Assembly (NCBI RefSeq): GCF_024397975.1
Contig: NZ_CP073745.1
Span: 1,948,501-2,012,500, forward strand
Reading direction: 5' to 3'
From: Bacterioplanoides sp. SCSIO 12839
GTDB lineage: Bacteria; Pseudomonadota; Gammaproteobacteria; Pseudomonadales; Oceanobacteraceae
DNA length: 64,000 bases
Every line of letters starts with the position of its first letter. The first letter of the stretch is position 1. Shown here piece by piece: positions 17,392 to 25,169 of this stretch. A program made the position numbers and the translations under genes. Under the pieces are notes generated by a model that saw only the letters and a list, made by a program, of their open reading frames with translations, did no database searches and was not told the origin of the DNA.

Positions 17392-17907
17392 CTAGCCAAT
17401 CTTAAATTCAGCCCCAGCTGAGTTGATATAAAACCCATCACCCCTCTCAGTCGCCAGCTCTGCCAGATCGTAAAAAGCATTGCGTGAGAAGCGCGCCATC
17501 AGGCCATTTCGCACTTCCATCTCAGGAATGGATTCACCGCCCAGTTGTGACAGCAATAATGGATGCTGCGCATCAATAGTCAGCAGGTCACCGGTATTGG
17601 TGATGGCTTCAATATGATGGTCTTTCGACTCGATCATGGTGATGACAAAGGGATGATCTTCCACCCGAATTCGCCATTTTTCGACCGGCGTCAGAATAAA
17701 GAACTCCTCACCTTCCTTGCGCAAAATACTGGCAAATAGGCGTGTGAGCTTTTCTCTCTCGATCTTCACCCCCTCATGCCACCACGAGCCGTCTTTACGG
17801 ATCACCATATCCATATCGCCACTTAGCTCAGGGTGCCATTTTTCAACGGGTGGGAGTTGATTACTGCCTTCCAGGCCGATTTGCTGCTCAAGGCTGGATA
17901 GATTCAT
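17392..17907 (-). CDS. DUF1285 domain protein
   Basis: The 171-residue soluble protein matches the DUF1285 family found widely in proteobacteria. Visible segments are PPVEKWHPELSGDMDMVI, RKDGSWWHEGVKIEREKL and YFFILTPVEKWRI-like FFILTPVEKWRIRVED. The start MNLSSLEQQ at 17907 has AGG about eight bases upstream; a longer in-frame reading lies wholly within the preceding radical SAM gene. It begins at the end of that gene, so the two are probably cotranscribed. Function is unknown and no catalytic motif can be pointed out. Confidence 0.8.
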   Translation of the reverse strand: MNLSSLEQQIGLEGSNQLPPVEKWHPELSGDMDMVIRKDGSWWHEGVKIEREKLTRLFASILRKEGEEFFILTPVEKWRIRVEDHPFVITMIESKDHHIEAITNTGDLLTIDAQHPLLLSQLGGESIPEMEVRNGLMARFSRNAFYDLAELATERGDGFYINSAGAEFKIG

Positions 17908-17908
17908 A

Positions 17909-18796
17909 TTACAAACCTCGCTGCCACTCTTGCCGCAAGGCAATGCGCCCTGCCATTGCTTCATCCAGCTGCGCCAGCATCATGGCCTTATCTTCGCCAA
18001 GATTGCCTTTTAGTGGCAGATAGTTAGACGCATGATCGCTACGGAACACGGTATTCTCCAGCTCAAGCGTATCAATCAGTAAGCGCAACTCTTTAAAAAG
18101 CTGCATTTGATCCGGCAGCTGGTATTCGCCATTAAAGCCTTCTTTTACCCGCTCATCGCCGATTGGATAGCTTACCACCAGAGTCGAAAGGAAATCCGGC
18201 TGCGCTTCATTCATCAGCAACGCAGAATTGCGAGCATGTTGCTCACTGTACTTTACGCCACCCATGCCATTGAGGATCATCACAGAGGATTTAATATCGG
18301 CCTGTTTGATTTTAACCAGCGCATCCAGAGTGGATTGATAACTTTCACCCTTTTTGATGAACTCCAGTACCTCATCGTCGCCGCTTTCTGCACCGACATA
18401 CAGAATACCCAAGCCAAGCTCACGCATTTGCTGCAGCTCTTCGACGGACTTCTTACGAATATTACGAGGTAAACAATACGCGCCAACACGCTTAACCCAG
18501 GGCGTGTATTGCTTGATAGCTTCCAAAATGGTGATCAGCTTGCGGGATGACAGCACCATGGCATCGCCATCGGCCAGGAAGATTTTTTCGAAGCGCGGGC
18601 CAATCGCGGCGGCCTCTTTCAGCTCCTCGATAATTTCGCCTTCTTTTTTTGCACGGAATTTTTTCTGCGACTGAGTGTACATATCGCAGAAGGTGCAGTT
18701 ATTCCAGGAGCAACCATTGGTTACCTGAAGGATCAGGGATTTACCTTCGGAAGGTGGGCGAAAAACGGGCTCAATATAATCGAAAAGACTCATCAT
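17909..18796 (-). CDS. Radical SAM protein
   Basis: The roughly 295-residue protein belongs to a radical SAM family with the cluster motif NGCSWNNCTFCDMY, that is CX4CX2C. This spacing differs from the commonest CX3CX2C but is normal for this subgroup. A SAM-contact region, FLADGDAMVL, and the segment LYVGAESGDDEVLEFIKKG follow, as in the Elp3/MiaB-NifB-like fold. ATG 18796 or 18793 is preferred over an upstream TTG at 18838, although no strong ribosome site is visible. It is the last chromosomal gene before the integrated element. The substrate is unknown. Confidence 0.8.
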   Translation of the reverse strand: MMSLFDYIEPVFRPPSEGKSLILQVTNGCSWNNCTFCDMYTQSQKKFRAKKEGEIIEELKEAAAIGPRFEKIFLADGDAMVLSSRKLITILEAIKQYTPWVKRVGAYCLPRNIRKKSVEELQQMRELGLGILYVGAESGDDEVLEFIKKGESYQSTLDALVKIKQADIKSSVMILNGMGGVKYSEQHARNSALLMNEAQPDFLSTLVVSYPIGDERVKEGFNGEYQLPDQMQLFKELRLLIDTLELENTVFRSDHASNYLPLKGNLGEDKAMMLAQLDEAMAGRIALRQEWQRGL

Positions 18797-18993
18797 GGAT
18801 GCTTTTGTAGTAATTTCCGTAATTTTACCGTCAGGCAATGCATAGCAAAAGCCTTCATATTGCAGCTAAACAGACACAATGGAGATCCGCCAATTCGCAA
18901 CATAAAACCAGGGGCTAGCTACAGCAAAAGATCGCAATGAGAGCCTAAGAAGGTTGAATTCAGAATTTTAAAATTTGACTAAGGATGTCGTAT

Positions 18994-19051
18994 AAATGGT
19001 GCCCGGGGCCGGACTTGAACCGGCACGTACTAAGTACGGGAGATTTTAAGT
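18994..19051. repeat. Left attachment repeat (attL), 3' remnant of tRNA-Leu
   Basis: This is an exact 58-bp copy of 25004-25061. It holds the anticodon-loop 5' part through the CCA end of tRNA-Leu(UAA) on the minus strand but lacks the 5' half, so it is not a functional tRNA. Sequence identity stops at 19052, where the element begins. Confidence 0.93.
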
Positions 19052-19215
19052 TTTTTCACCACTTGTTGCATGGCATTACACCACATTATACAAACCCTTT
19101 AAAATCAGCAGTTTACCTTGATTAACTCTTTGCAGTTGTTAGCTGATCATTGACGATTTTATATCAAAGGTGTCTACTATTTGTCTACTAAACATCATTC
19201 GTAGACGATAAAGGC
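19052..19215. other. Element left-end spacer before the integrase
   Basis: This is a 164-bp AT-rich non-coding stretch between the attachment repeat and the integrase. It should hold the integrase arm sites and promoter. No clear promoter hexamer pair or long repeat could be picked out. Confidence 0.4.
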
Positions 19216-20409
19216 ATGCCAAATCTTACCAAATCATTCATTGATAAGGTTGAACCACCACCATTAAAACCGGATGGAAAACCTACCCAGGTATTCTATC
19301 GCGACGATACGCTAAAGGGCTTTGCCCTTAGGGTTTGGAGTGGTGGCACAAAGACATTCATCCTTGAGAAGCGAATTGACGGGCGCGTTAGGCGCATGAC
19401 CATTGCCAAATACGGCGAATTAACTCCCGCTCAAGCCAGAGCCAAGGCGCAGGAGTTGCTTGGCGAGATTGCCAAGGGGAATGACCCGGCAGAAGAAAAG
19501 CGCATCAGAAAGAGCCGAAATATCACTCTGATTGAAGCTTTTGAGGACTACCTAAACACTCGAAAAGACCTCAAATCAGGCACGATAAACAACTACCGCA
19601 AGTGCATGAATGGCTGTTTCTCAGACTGGCACCGGAAGCGCATTGCGGATATTAGTAAGTCGATGGTGCAGGAGCGTCACTCCGACATTGGTGGTCGCGC
19701 CCCTGCTCGCGCAAACAACGCAATGAGGGTGCTAAGGGCTGTATTCAATCACGTTATCGCCAAGCACAATGGAGACTCAGCAAAGCCTATTGTTGAAACA
19801 AACCCGGTAGACGGAATCAGCCAGACCCGTGGCTGGTATCGGGTTGATCGTCGTCAATCATTGCTGGAGCCGCATGAATTGAAGCCGTGGTATGAAGCCA
19901 CCAACCAGCTCGCCTATGATGTCACACGGGATTATCTACACCTGATCCTATTTACTGGCCTGAGAAAAACAGAGGCAGCCACTCTAAAGTGGGAAAACAT
20001 CAGTTTTGAGGCAAATACGCTGACCGTGCCTGATACAAAAAATCGAGAACCTCACACCCTGCCACTGACCACCCATTTGCAGTCTCTGCTAAAGCACCGC
20101 CACCAACAGAGCGAAAGCGAATGGGTATTTCCAAGCCCCAGAACTGACACTCACCTGAGTGAGCCACGCAGTGCATTCAGATATATAGAGCAGGAAACAG
20201 GGAAAAACACCACCCTACACGATCTACGGCGGACATTTATTACCATTGCTGAAAGCTTGGATATCCCCGCTTATGCACTCAAGCGATTAATGAACCACCG
20301 CGACCCTAATGATGTAACAGCTGGCTATATCGTTTCCAGCGTGGATCGCCTGAGAGAGCCAATGGAGAAAATTAGTAAATTCATCCTGGAGAAAGTTGAA
20401 AATGAGTAA
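19216..20409 (+). CDS. P4-type tyrosine integrase of the element
   Basis: The 397-residue integrase has an N-terminal arm-type DNA-binding domain (about residues 15-95; KTFILEKRIDGRVRRMTIAK and TPAQARAKAQELLGEIAKG), a core-binding domain, and a C-terminal catalytic domain. The catalytic residues are visible: Arg in LFTGLRKTEAATL (near 250), HDLRR (near 335), His in LMNHRD and the Tyr nucleophile in TAGYI (near 369). It lies 164 bp from the left repeat and should drive recombination at tRNA-Leu. Its stop overlaps the next gene by eight bases. Confidence 0.93.
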   Translation: MPNLTKSFIDKVEPPPLKPDGKPTQVFYRDDTLKGFALRVWSGGTKTFILEKRIDGRVRRMTIAKYGELTPAQARAKAQELLGEIAKGNDPAEEKRIRKSRNITLIEAFEDYLNTRKDLKSGTINNYRKCMNGCFSDWHRKRIADISKSMVQERHSDIGGRAPARANNAMRVLRAVFNHVIAKHNGDSAKPIVETNPVDGISQTRGWYRVDRRQSLLEPHELKPWYEATNQLAYDVTRDYLHLILFTGLRKTEAATLKWENISFEANTLTVPDTKNREPHTLPLTTHLQSLLKHRHQQSESEWVFPSPRTDTHLSEPRSAFRYIEQETGKNTTLHDLRRTFITIAESLDIPAYALKRLMNHRDPNDVTAGYIVSSVDRLREPMEKISKFILEKVENE

Positions 20410-21460
20410 CTCGTATAAGGTGAATCTAAATAGCCCCTTTATCAAAGAGTTTTCCCAGTATGATGGCTATATTATTGATTACTGCGAAAACTCACCGAAT
20501 GTGGAAATTACCAGCCTGTCCAATACTCAGCTGTGGCAAGAGTGTGAGTTTGTTGCGGTCGAGTGCTTAAAAAACAAGTCGATTGAAAGCATAGATAGAG
20601 CTTTATGGGCAATCGATTACGAGATCATCAGATCTCAGTTAATGCTCTTTGAGATAAAGCTGGCAACAGACGATGTAATACCAGTTGACCTTGGCATAAG
20701 CGAAACACGCATTCATGATCAGTTCTCTAAAAGCCCGGGCTTTTATTCCTCTCTTTATGGTGGCCTACCACTGTTAAACATGGATTTGTCGAATTTCGAG
20801 AGCAAAGATGCGCAAAAAGAACTGATTAAAAGCTTAGTTGTTGAGCTGAATGGGCTTACACCCTCGTCCATTAGCACAAATCTTCATGTGCAACCAAATC
20901 AACTTTACCCGGGTGCACTAAAACTACCCTTTCTCAATATGATGAGAGCATCAGGTAAAACCCCGACGGAAGTACTCGGGCTTGATAACTTCTCATGGCC
21001 AGAGTGTTATGCAGTCCAACTTATAGCTCTGGTGTACATTGCCAAATACTTAAGTCATGAATCTATTACCGGAAAAATTGTTCTTCGGCCGGATCAATCA
21101 ACTGCTGCAGATTTAATTGGTGAGTTGTTAGCTAGAGCGTTTGAGATTAGGACTCTATTGACCATGTCAGAGCTGGCAAAAGAGCCAGAGGGGCTTGCTA
21201 ATCATGTTGCGATGGCCGCCAATTCAGTAAAAGAACGCCTGTCTAAAACCAAGGCAGCACAAATGAAAAATGCTCCTGGCAATAAAATAAAAGAGGGGTT
21301 TATTGAGTGGTATTCCACTCAACTAAAGCAATCAATTCCCTTTAGAAAAGGTGATGCTGCTCAGCATTACATCGACAAGATTATGTCGGATCGAGACAGA
21401 AGTTTCATTTCCAACCCCCGAACTCTGGTTGCTGCTTGGAATAAGCACATTAACCAGTGA
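20402..21460 (+). CDS. Unknown 352-residue protein coupled to the integrase
   Basis: I do not recognise this protein. It is soluble, with no signal peptide or membrane segment, and appears largely helical. A tryptophan-containing central part (GLDNFSWPECYAVQLIALVY) and a Lys-rich C-terminal region (VKERLSKTKAAQMKNA, then FIEWYSTQLKQSIPFRKGD) are visible. ATG 20402 lies within the integrase's final codons, giving an eight-base overlap; TTG 20396 in frame would add two residues. Coupling suggests a role tied to integration, or an accessory cargo gene. Its AT-richer composition differs from the core genes around the element. Confidence 0.75.
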   Translation: MSNSYKVNLNSPFIKEFSQYDGYIIDYCENSPNVEITSLSNTQLWQECEFVAVECLKNKSIESIDRALWAIDYEIIRSQLMLFEIKLATDDVIPVDLGISETRIHDQFSKSPGFYSSLYGGLPLLNMDLSNFESKDAQKELIKSLVVELNGLTPSSISTNLHVQPNQLYPGALKLPFLNMMRASGKTPTEVLGLDNFSWPECYAVQLIALVYIAKYLSHESITGKIVLRPDQSTAADLIGELLARAFEIRTLLTMSELAKEPEGLANHVAMAANSVKERLSKTKAAQMKNAPGNKIKEGFIEWYSTQLKQSIPFRKGDAAQHYIDKIMSDRDRSFISNPRTLVAAWNKHINQ

Positions 21461-21577
21461 ATGTCGCGTGCATTGCAGGCTGCCGTGTTATGCAGTCTGC
21501 AGTGTAGAAGCATTCCAACAATTAAGCCCACCAAAGATACTCCTGTCATCAATTGCAAAGAATGAATGAGGCAAACG

Positions 21578-21796
21578 ATGACTAGACAACTCTTAACAAC
21601 CAAGCAGGCTGCTGAATTTTTAGGCGTAAGCTCTGCATTCCTGAATCGTGACCGCTGCGAGGCTGCGCGAATCCCATTTGTTCAGCTTGGCGCTCGCGCC
21701 ATCAGATATCGTCCGGAAGACTTAGAAGCATTTGTTGCATCAAGCGCCCGGCGCTCAACCTCTGAATACCAGCAAGGCACTGCCTCTGCAGCATAA
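21578..21796 (+). CDS. AlpA/excisionase-like helix-turn-helix protein
   Basis: The 72-residue protein has a MerR-like winged-helix DNA-binding fold: LLTTKQAAEFLGVSSAFLN, then IPFVQLGARAIRYRPEDLEA. These are hallmarks of the AlpA/HTH_17 family, whose members act as excisionases or activators of integrase genes in satellites such as P4-like elements. ATG 21578 is chosen because GAGG lies six bases upstream; an ATG 12 bases earlier lacks this. It lies 117 bp downstream of the unknown gene. Confidence 0.85.
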   Translation: MTRQLLTTKQAAEFLGVSSAFLNRDRCEAARIPFVQLGARAIRYRPEDLEAFVASSARRSTSEYQQGTASAA

Positions 21797-21802
21797 ATAG
21801 AA

Positions 21803-21845
21803 AAGCCCATGACTGTTGGCGCAGTGCATGGGCTTGGTATTTCTC
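21803..21845. repeat. Inverted repeat between the AlpA-like gene and rep
   Basis: AAGCCCATG (21803-21811) and CATGGGCTT (21837-21845) form a 9-bp stem. It is extended inward by ACTG/CAGT with a single bulge. There is no T tract. It may attenuate rep expression or be a protein-binding site. Confidence 0.5.
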
Positions 21846-21867
21846 TTAGCAGAGTAAGGTTAATTCA

Positions 21868-23700
21868 GTGGATATGCTTGTTCAAGCTGGTTTTAAAACC
21901 AGTGTTTCGCCATGTTTAAACGCATTAAACACCAGTAATAACGGTTCGTTTAATCGTGATCAACGTAAATTTGTACAGGGCATTGCTGAGCGACATACGC
22001 CAGAGAATGCCCTTGTGCTGCTGGCTGGTTACGACTGGCGGGCGGCTGATTGCGTTGTATCGGCGAATAAGTGGCTGCGCAAGGCGTCGGCACGGTATCA
22101 GGCACGTTCCAGTGCCAAAAAAGCATTAAAGCGCGCCTGTAACAATCATGGGCGGCTGTCTGGTTATCTGACCAATTTCCACAAGAAGAATCTGAAGAAC
22201 AAAGGCGCTGAGTTCGCGTTAAAAGAGATTGAGCGGATCAATACCCGGCTTCGGCTGTGTCGTGGTGTATCAGCGGCATTGGATGAAAACGAAGTAAAAG
22301 ACATGGCGAAAGCCAAGGCGTTTCGCTGTGAAACGCTGGTGCGGTTGTCTGGCAAAAAACACGCCGGTGATCTGTCGGAAATGTTCGCCGATGTTAAGGC
22401 GTTTTGTGCTGAGTTCGGCATTGAACTAAAGCCAAAGGCCGATACAGCGGCGGCGGTAATGGGCTGCATTGCTCGTGCTCAGTGTGACAAGTGGTGGCGT
22501 CGTCAGTTGCGAAAAGTGGCGGGCCGTAAGACTGAGGCGGCAATCCGTGAAGTCGGCGGCGTCCGGTTTGGTGTGTCGCCTTATATCAGTGAGTACAGTT
22601 ATAAAAAATGGCAGCAGCGCCAGATTAGTAACGCAGAAATGATGGGCGATTATGAGGCCGTATCCGGTGAGGGTCTGGACTGCGTAAAAGTGCCTCTAGC
22701 TGACGCTATTGCGGCATCCGTGTCTAACCCGATTAACCGTCGTAATGAATTGATGACCCGCATGCGTGGTTATGAAGAAGTCGCCACCGCAATGGGCTTT
22801 GTAGGTCAGTTCTACACACTGACAGCCCCGTCTAAGTATCACGCTCAAATCAAAGCAGGCCGCGCTAATTCCAAATTTAATGGCTCAACACCAGTAGACA
22901 CCATGGCTTACCTGAATGGTGTTTGGTCACGCATCCGGGCGCACTGGGCGCGTGAAAATATCCGGGTGTTCGGATTCCGTGTAGCGGAACCCCATCACGA
23001 TGGAACACCCCACTTTCACTTAATGATTTTCCTGCCTGAAGACGTGGCGGCTCGTGCTGCTGAAGTCTTCGGCAAGCATGCACTTAAAGAGGACGGTAAT
23101 GAAAATGGCGCTCAGAAGAATCGGTGGGACGTTAAGCAAATCGACCCGGCGCTGGGATCAGCAGCCGGATACATGTCCAAATACGTCGCCAAAAACATCG
23201 ACGGATTCTCAGTCGATTACGACCACGAAGGCGGTACGGACGGAAACAGTGGTTCTCTTAGGGTTCGGGCTTGGGCTTCTTTATGGGGGATTCGCCAGTT
23301 CCAGCAGATTGGGACGGCCTCTGTCTCTGTTTGGCGCGAGCTGCGACGCAAAGGGTTCGATGAATTGGGGCTTGATTCAGAAGAGCTTAGAGAAGTGCAT
23401 TCAGCAGCAGACCGGGGCGAGTGGGCAAGATTCGTAGAGGCTTTGGGCGGTGCGCTGGCTAAGCGTGAAGACCTGTTATTACGCCCTGAGTATCTGGAAG
23501 GTGATGCAGAAAACACCTATGCAGAAAAGATTAAGAAACTGATTGGCCTGCTGGTGAACCTTGATGGAATGGCAGTAGCCAGACGAGTTTTGGTAACCCG
23601 TGATCGTATTTGGACGATTCAACGACGGGACGCCGAAAACAAGGCGGCGCAGCCGCCACCTAGGACTTGTGACAATAACTGTACGCAATCCTTTAATTAA
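21868..23700 (+). CDS. HUH replication initiator, phage gpA-like
   Basis: The 610-residue protein resembles phage replication endonucleases of the P2 gpA type (Phage_GPA family), which nick one DNA strand to start rolling-circle replication. The metal-binding HUH motif is visible as GTPHFHLMIFLP (near residue 380). The paired tyrosines YMSKY (near 434 and 438) fit the two-tyrosine class. The N-terminal 250 residues are basic and helical (KKALKRACNNHGRLSGYL). GTG 21868 is chosen because AAGG lies eight bases upstream; ATG 21874 is an alternative. The gene implies that the excised element replicates on its own. Confidence 0.9.
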   Translation: MDMLVQAGFKTSVSPCLNALNTSNNGSFNRDQRKFVQGIAERHTPENALVLLAGYDWRAADCVVSANKWLRKASARYQARSSAKKALKRACNNHGRLSGYLTNFHKKNLKNKGAEFALKEIERINTRLRLCRGVSAALDENEVKDMAKAKAFRCETLVRLSGKKHAGDLSEMFADVKAFCAEFGIELKPKADTAAAVMGCIARAQCDKWWRRQLRKVAGRKTEAAIREVGGVRFGVSPYISEYSYKKWQQRQISNAEMMGDYEAVSGEGLDCVKVPLADAIAASVSNPINRRNELMTRMRGYEEVATAMGFVGQFYTLTAPSKYHAQIKAGRANSKFNGSTPVDTMAYLNGVWSRIRAHWARENIRVFGFRVAEPHHDGTPHFHLMIFLPEDVAARAAEVFGKHALKEDGNENGAQKNRWDVKQIDPALGSAAGYMSKYVAKNIDGFSVDYDHEGGTDGNSGSLRVRAWASLWGIRQFQQIGTASVSVWRELRRKGFDELGLDSEELREVHSAADRGEWARFVEALGGALAKREDLLLRPEYLEGDAENTYAEKIKKLIGLLVNLDGMAVARRVLVTRDRIWTIQRRDAENKAAQPPPRTCDNNCTQSFN

Positions 23701-23721
23701 ACTTTGAATGAGTAAGAAACT

Positions 23722-24294
23722 ATGGAAAACACAATTTTAACCCCTGAACTGTCAGCGCAGGCGCGTGCTGAATTAAGCCTGTCTCAGGCGAAGGTATCTA
23801 ACGACGTTGGTTTAAGTCGTGGATACTTGTCTCAGTATGAAAGCCGCAAGCGTGTACTGAATGATAATCAGGTTAAATCCTTGCAGGAATATTATCAGGG
23901 TTATGGCTGGGTACCTGCCGAATCGAAATCGGAGCCGACAGATGCCGAGTCTGCACTGGTAATTGACGGGGTCGTGGTTGCGGATCATGCGGAAGTTGAT
24001 GTTGAGCAACTGTTTGAAGATTACTACGCCACGCAGTCAGAGATTGATGAGCTTCGCTCTCAAGAAATTGCTCGCGGCTGGTTATTTGGCGGCATTGATC
24101 AAATGGAAGCGGAAGTACAATGCAAGCCATTATTGCTGCTTTACCGCCGCCTTGATGAGATCAAAGATATGATTCAAGGGCGCGTCCTAATGGATGATGA
24201 GCCGTTGGCCCTCAAGGATAGTGATATTAAGACTGTTGGGGATTATGTCGATATGCTTACTGGTCGCTTGGTGAAACCTGAACAGCCTGCATGA
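23722..24294 (+). CDS. XRE-type helix-turn-helix regulator of the element
   Basis: The 190-residue protein has an N-terminal helix-turn-helix (about residues 10-55: RAELSLSQAKVSNDVGLSRG, then YLSQYESRKRVL). The C-terminal part is acidic and helical with no known domain visible. It starts 21 bases after rep and is probably cotranscribed with it. A control role over rep or the integrase is inferred from position. A 14-bp perfect inverted repeat follows seven bases downstream. Confidence 0.7.
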   Translation: MENTILTPELSAQARAELSLSQAKVSNDVGLSRGYLSQYESRKRVLNDNQVKSLQEYYQGYGWVPAESKSEPTDAESALVIDGVVVADHAEVDVEQLFEDYYATQSEIDELRSQEIARGWLFGGIDQMEAEVQCKPLLLLYRRLDEIKDMIQGRVLMDDEPLALKDSDIKTVGDYVDMLTGRLVKPEQPA

Positions 24295-24300
24295 TTGCCA

Positions 24301-24339
24301 GGTTAAACATGGGATAACACTGTTTTCCCATGTTTAACC
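24301..24339. repeat. Perfect 14-bp inverted repeat after the regulator gene
   Basis: GGTTAAACATGGGA (24301-24314) and TCCCATGTTTAACC (24326-24339) pair perfectly around an 11-base loop. No T tract follows. Shorter GTTTAA/TTAAAC copies occur just downstream (near 24355) and at the start of rep (near 21915-21935). It could be an operator or part of a replication origin, and may also stop the convergent transcripts. Confidence 0.6.
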
Positions 24340-24374
24340 ACTGTTTGACCTGAGTTAAACACCGATTGAAGTGC

Positions 24375-24536
24375 TCAGTGCGTGATGTGTGAATGCTTAT
24401 CCAGTAGCTCTCTGAGTTTGATAAGAAACTCCTCCTTTTGCCAGTCTTCAAGCTGGCTTATTCTCCAGGCAAACTCATCCTTGCTTAAGGTGTCCTCTGC
24501 CATTCCTTTAATCCTGTTTTGCATCTGCTCAGTCAT
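24375..24536 (-). CDS. Small 53-residue protein of the element
   Basis: The start MTEQMQNRIKG at 24536 has a strong ribosome site (AGGAGTGA, seven bases upstream), which supports a real gene. The protein is acidic and helical (KGMAEDTLSKDEFAWRISQL) and has no recognised domain. It follows the 102-residue gene by 16 bases on the same strand, so the two form a leftward operon convergent with rep. Function is unknown. Confidence 0.6.
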   Translation of the reverse strand: MTEQMQNRIKGMAEDTLSKDEFAWRISQLEDWQKEEFLIKLRELLDKHSHITH

Positions 24537-24552
24537 AATGGTCACTCCTAGA

Positions 24553-24861
24553 TTACGCCATGCAGCGGCTTGAATTGTTGGATGATAAATTCTGGCGAGC
24601 GACCTCAAGAAGGCGCTTAGCTTCTATGCGCTGAATTGCTATCGGCTGCACATTCCAGGCAGAGAGGTAGCTTCCCAAGTCTATTGTCTGTGACATAACC
24701 GGCGCAGAAAGTTGTGACTCGCCCAAGGGGCAAAGGTGTGACTCTCCGGATGTTGGAGAATGTGACGTGCCGGTGCAGCTAGAGTGTGACTTCTCGATCA
24801 GTAAAGTCTGTGACTTATGGGTGCAAGCGAGTTTCAGGGGCGGAAAGATATTTTTCTTCAT
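24553..24861 (-). CDS. Small 102-residue protein with Ser-His/Gln octapeptide repeats
   Basis: ATG 24861 has AAGGAAATAGCC immediately upstream, a good ribosome site. The middle of the protein has six octapeptide units, each beginning Ser-His or Ser-Gln (SHSPTSGE, SHLCPLGE and so on), coded by DNA carrying a TGTGAC motif every 24 bp. The C-terminal part (AIQRIEAKRLLEVARQNL) looks like an ordinary helix. It is the outermost gene at the right end and heads a leftward operon. No family is recognised. The coding region doubles as a possible binding-site array. Confidence 0.6.
   Translation of the reverse strand: MKKNIFPPLKLACTHKSQTLLIEKSHSSCTGTSHSPTSGESHLCPLGESQLSAPVMSQTIDLGSYLSAWNVQPIAIQRIEAKRLLEVARQNLSSNNSSRCMA
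24689..24814. repeat. Iteron-like array: six TGTGAC motifs at exact 24-bp spacing
   Basis: TGTGAC occurs at 24689, 24713, 24737, 24761, 24785 and 24809, with no deviation from 24 bp. The five 18-bp spacers are unrelated in sequence. In the overlapping minus-strand gene the motif covers the third base of one codon and a Ser codon that is always TCA, so conservation includes silent positions. This points to selection on the DNA, for example a replication-initiator or regulator binding array. Confidence 0.75.
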
Positions 24862-25003
24862 GGCTATTTCCTTTCTGGTTGATAAGAAAAAATGCCAGCC
24901 AACTAGTCTACTATGCGTCTACTAATGGAAATCATAGATAGAAGACATTGCAGAAAACAAAAGATGAAATTCTTTGTAAGATATTGATTTAGAAGGGTTT
25001 TTA

Positions 25004-25061
25004 AAATGGTGCCCGGGGCCGGACTTGAACCGGCACGTACTAAGTACGGGAGATTTTAAGT
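25004..25061. repeat. Right attachment repeat (attR) inside tRNA-Leu
   Basis: This is the exact copy of 18994-19051. It contributes the 3' half of the intact tRNA-Leu, so that half was brought by the element. Confidence 0.93.
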
Positions 25062-25092
25062 CTCCTGTGTCTACCAATTCCACCACCCGGGC
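25007..25092 (-). tRNA. leuZ: tRNA-Leu (UAA anticodon)
   Basis: This 86-base tRNA has acceptor stem GCCCGGG/CCCGGGC, an encoded CCA end, a long variable arm as in leucine tRNAs and anticodon loop CTTAAAA, giving anticodon UAA. It lies with tRNA-Cys and tRNA-Gly after pgsA, as leuZ does in E. coli. Its 3' half is part of the attachment repeat. Confidence 0.96.
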
Positions 25093-25169
25093 ATCGGGGT
25101 CGACTGAAAAGTCGATGCAGCGTGAATACTGCCAGGAATCTATCGTTTAATCGATCACTTAATAATAAG

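Larger units (their letters stand above)
18994..25061. mobile_element. Integrative element of about 6 kb in the tRNA-Leu(UAA) gene
   Basis: A 58-bp direct repeat flanks the region: 18994-19051, a tRNA 3' remnant, and 25004-25061, inside the intact tRNA-Leu. Between them lie a P4-type integrase next to the left repeat, an unknown gene, an AlpA-like protein, an HUH replication initiator, an XRE regulator and two small leftward genes. No capsid, tail, relaxase, mating or clear defence gene is seen. The repeat runs from the anticodon loop to just past the tRNA 3' end, a standard integration target, and the element restores the tRNA it enters. A phage satellite or a small integrative mobilisable element is the best description. 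Confidence 0.88.

Noticed and set aside
18997-19051. A second tRNA-Leu gene at the left end of the element
   Set aside because: Only the 3' part is present. The 5' half of the anticodon arm, D arm and acceptor strand are missing, so it is an attachment-site remnant.
24689-24814. TGTGAC array as a CRISPR
   Set aside because: The conserved unit is only six bases, spacers are 18 bases, the region has a coding frame with its own ribosome site, and no cas genes are present.
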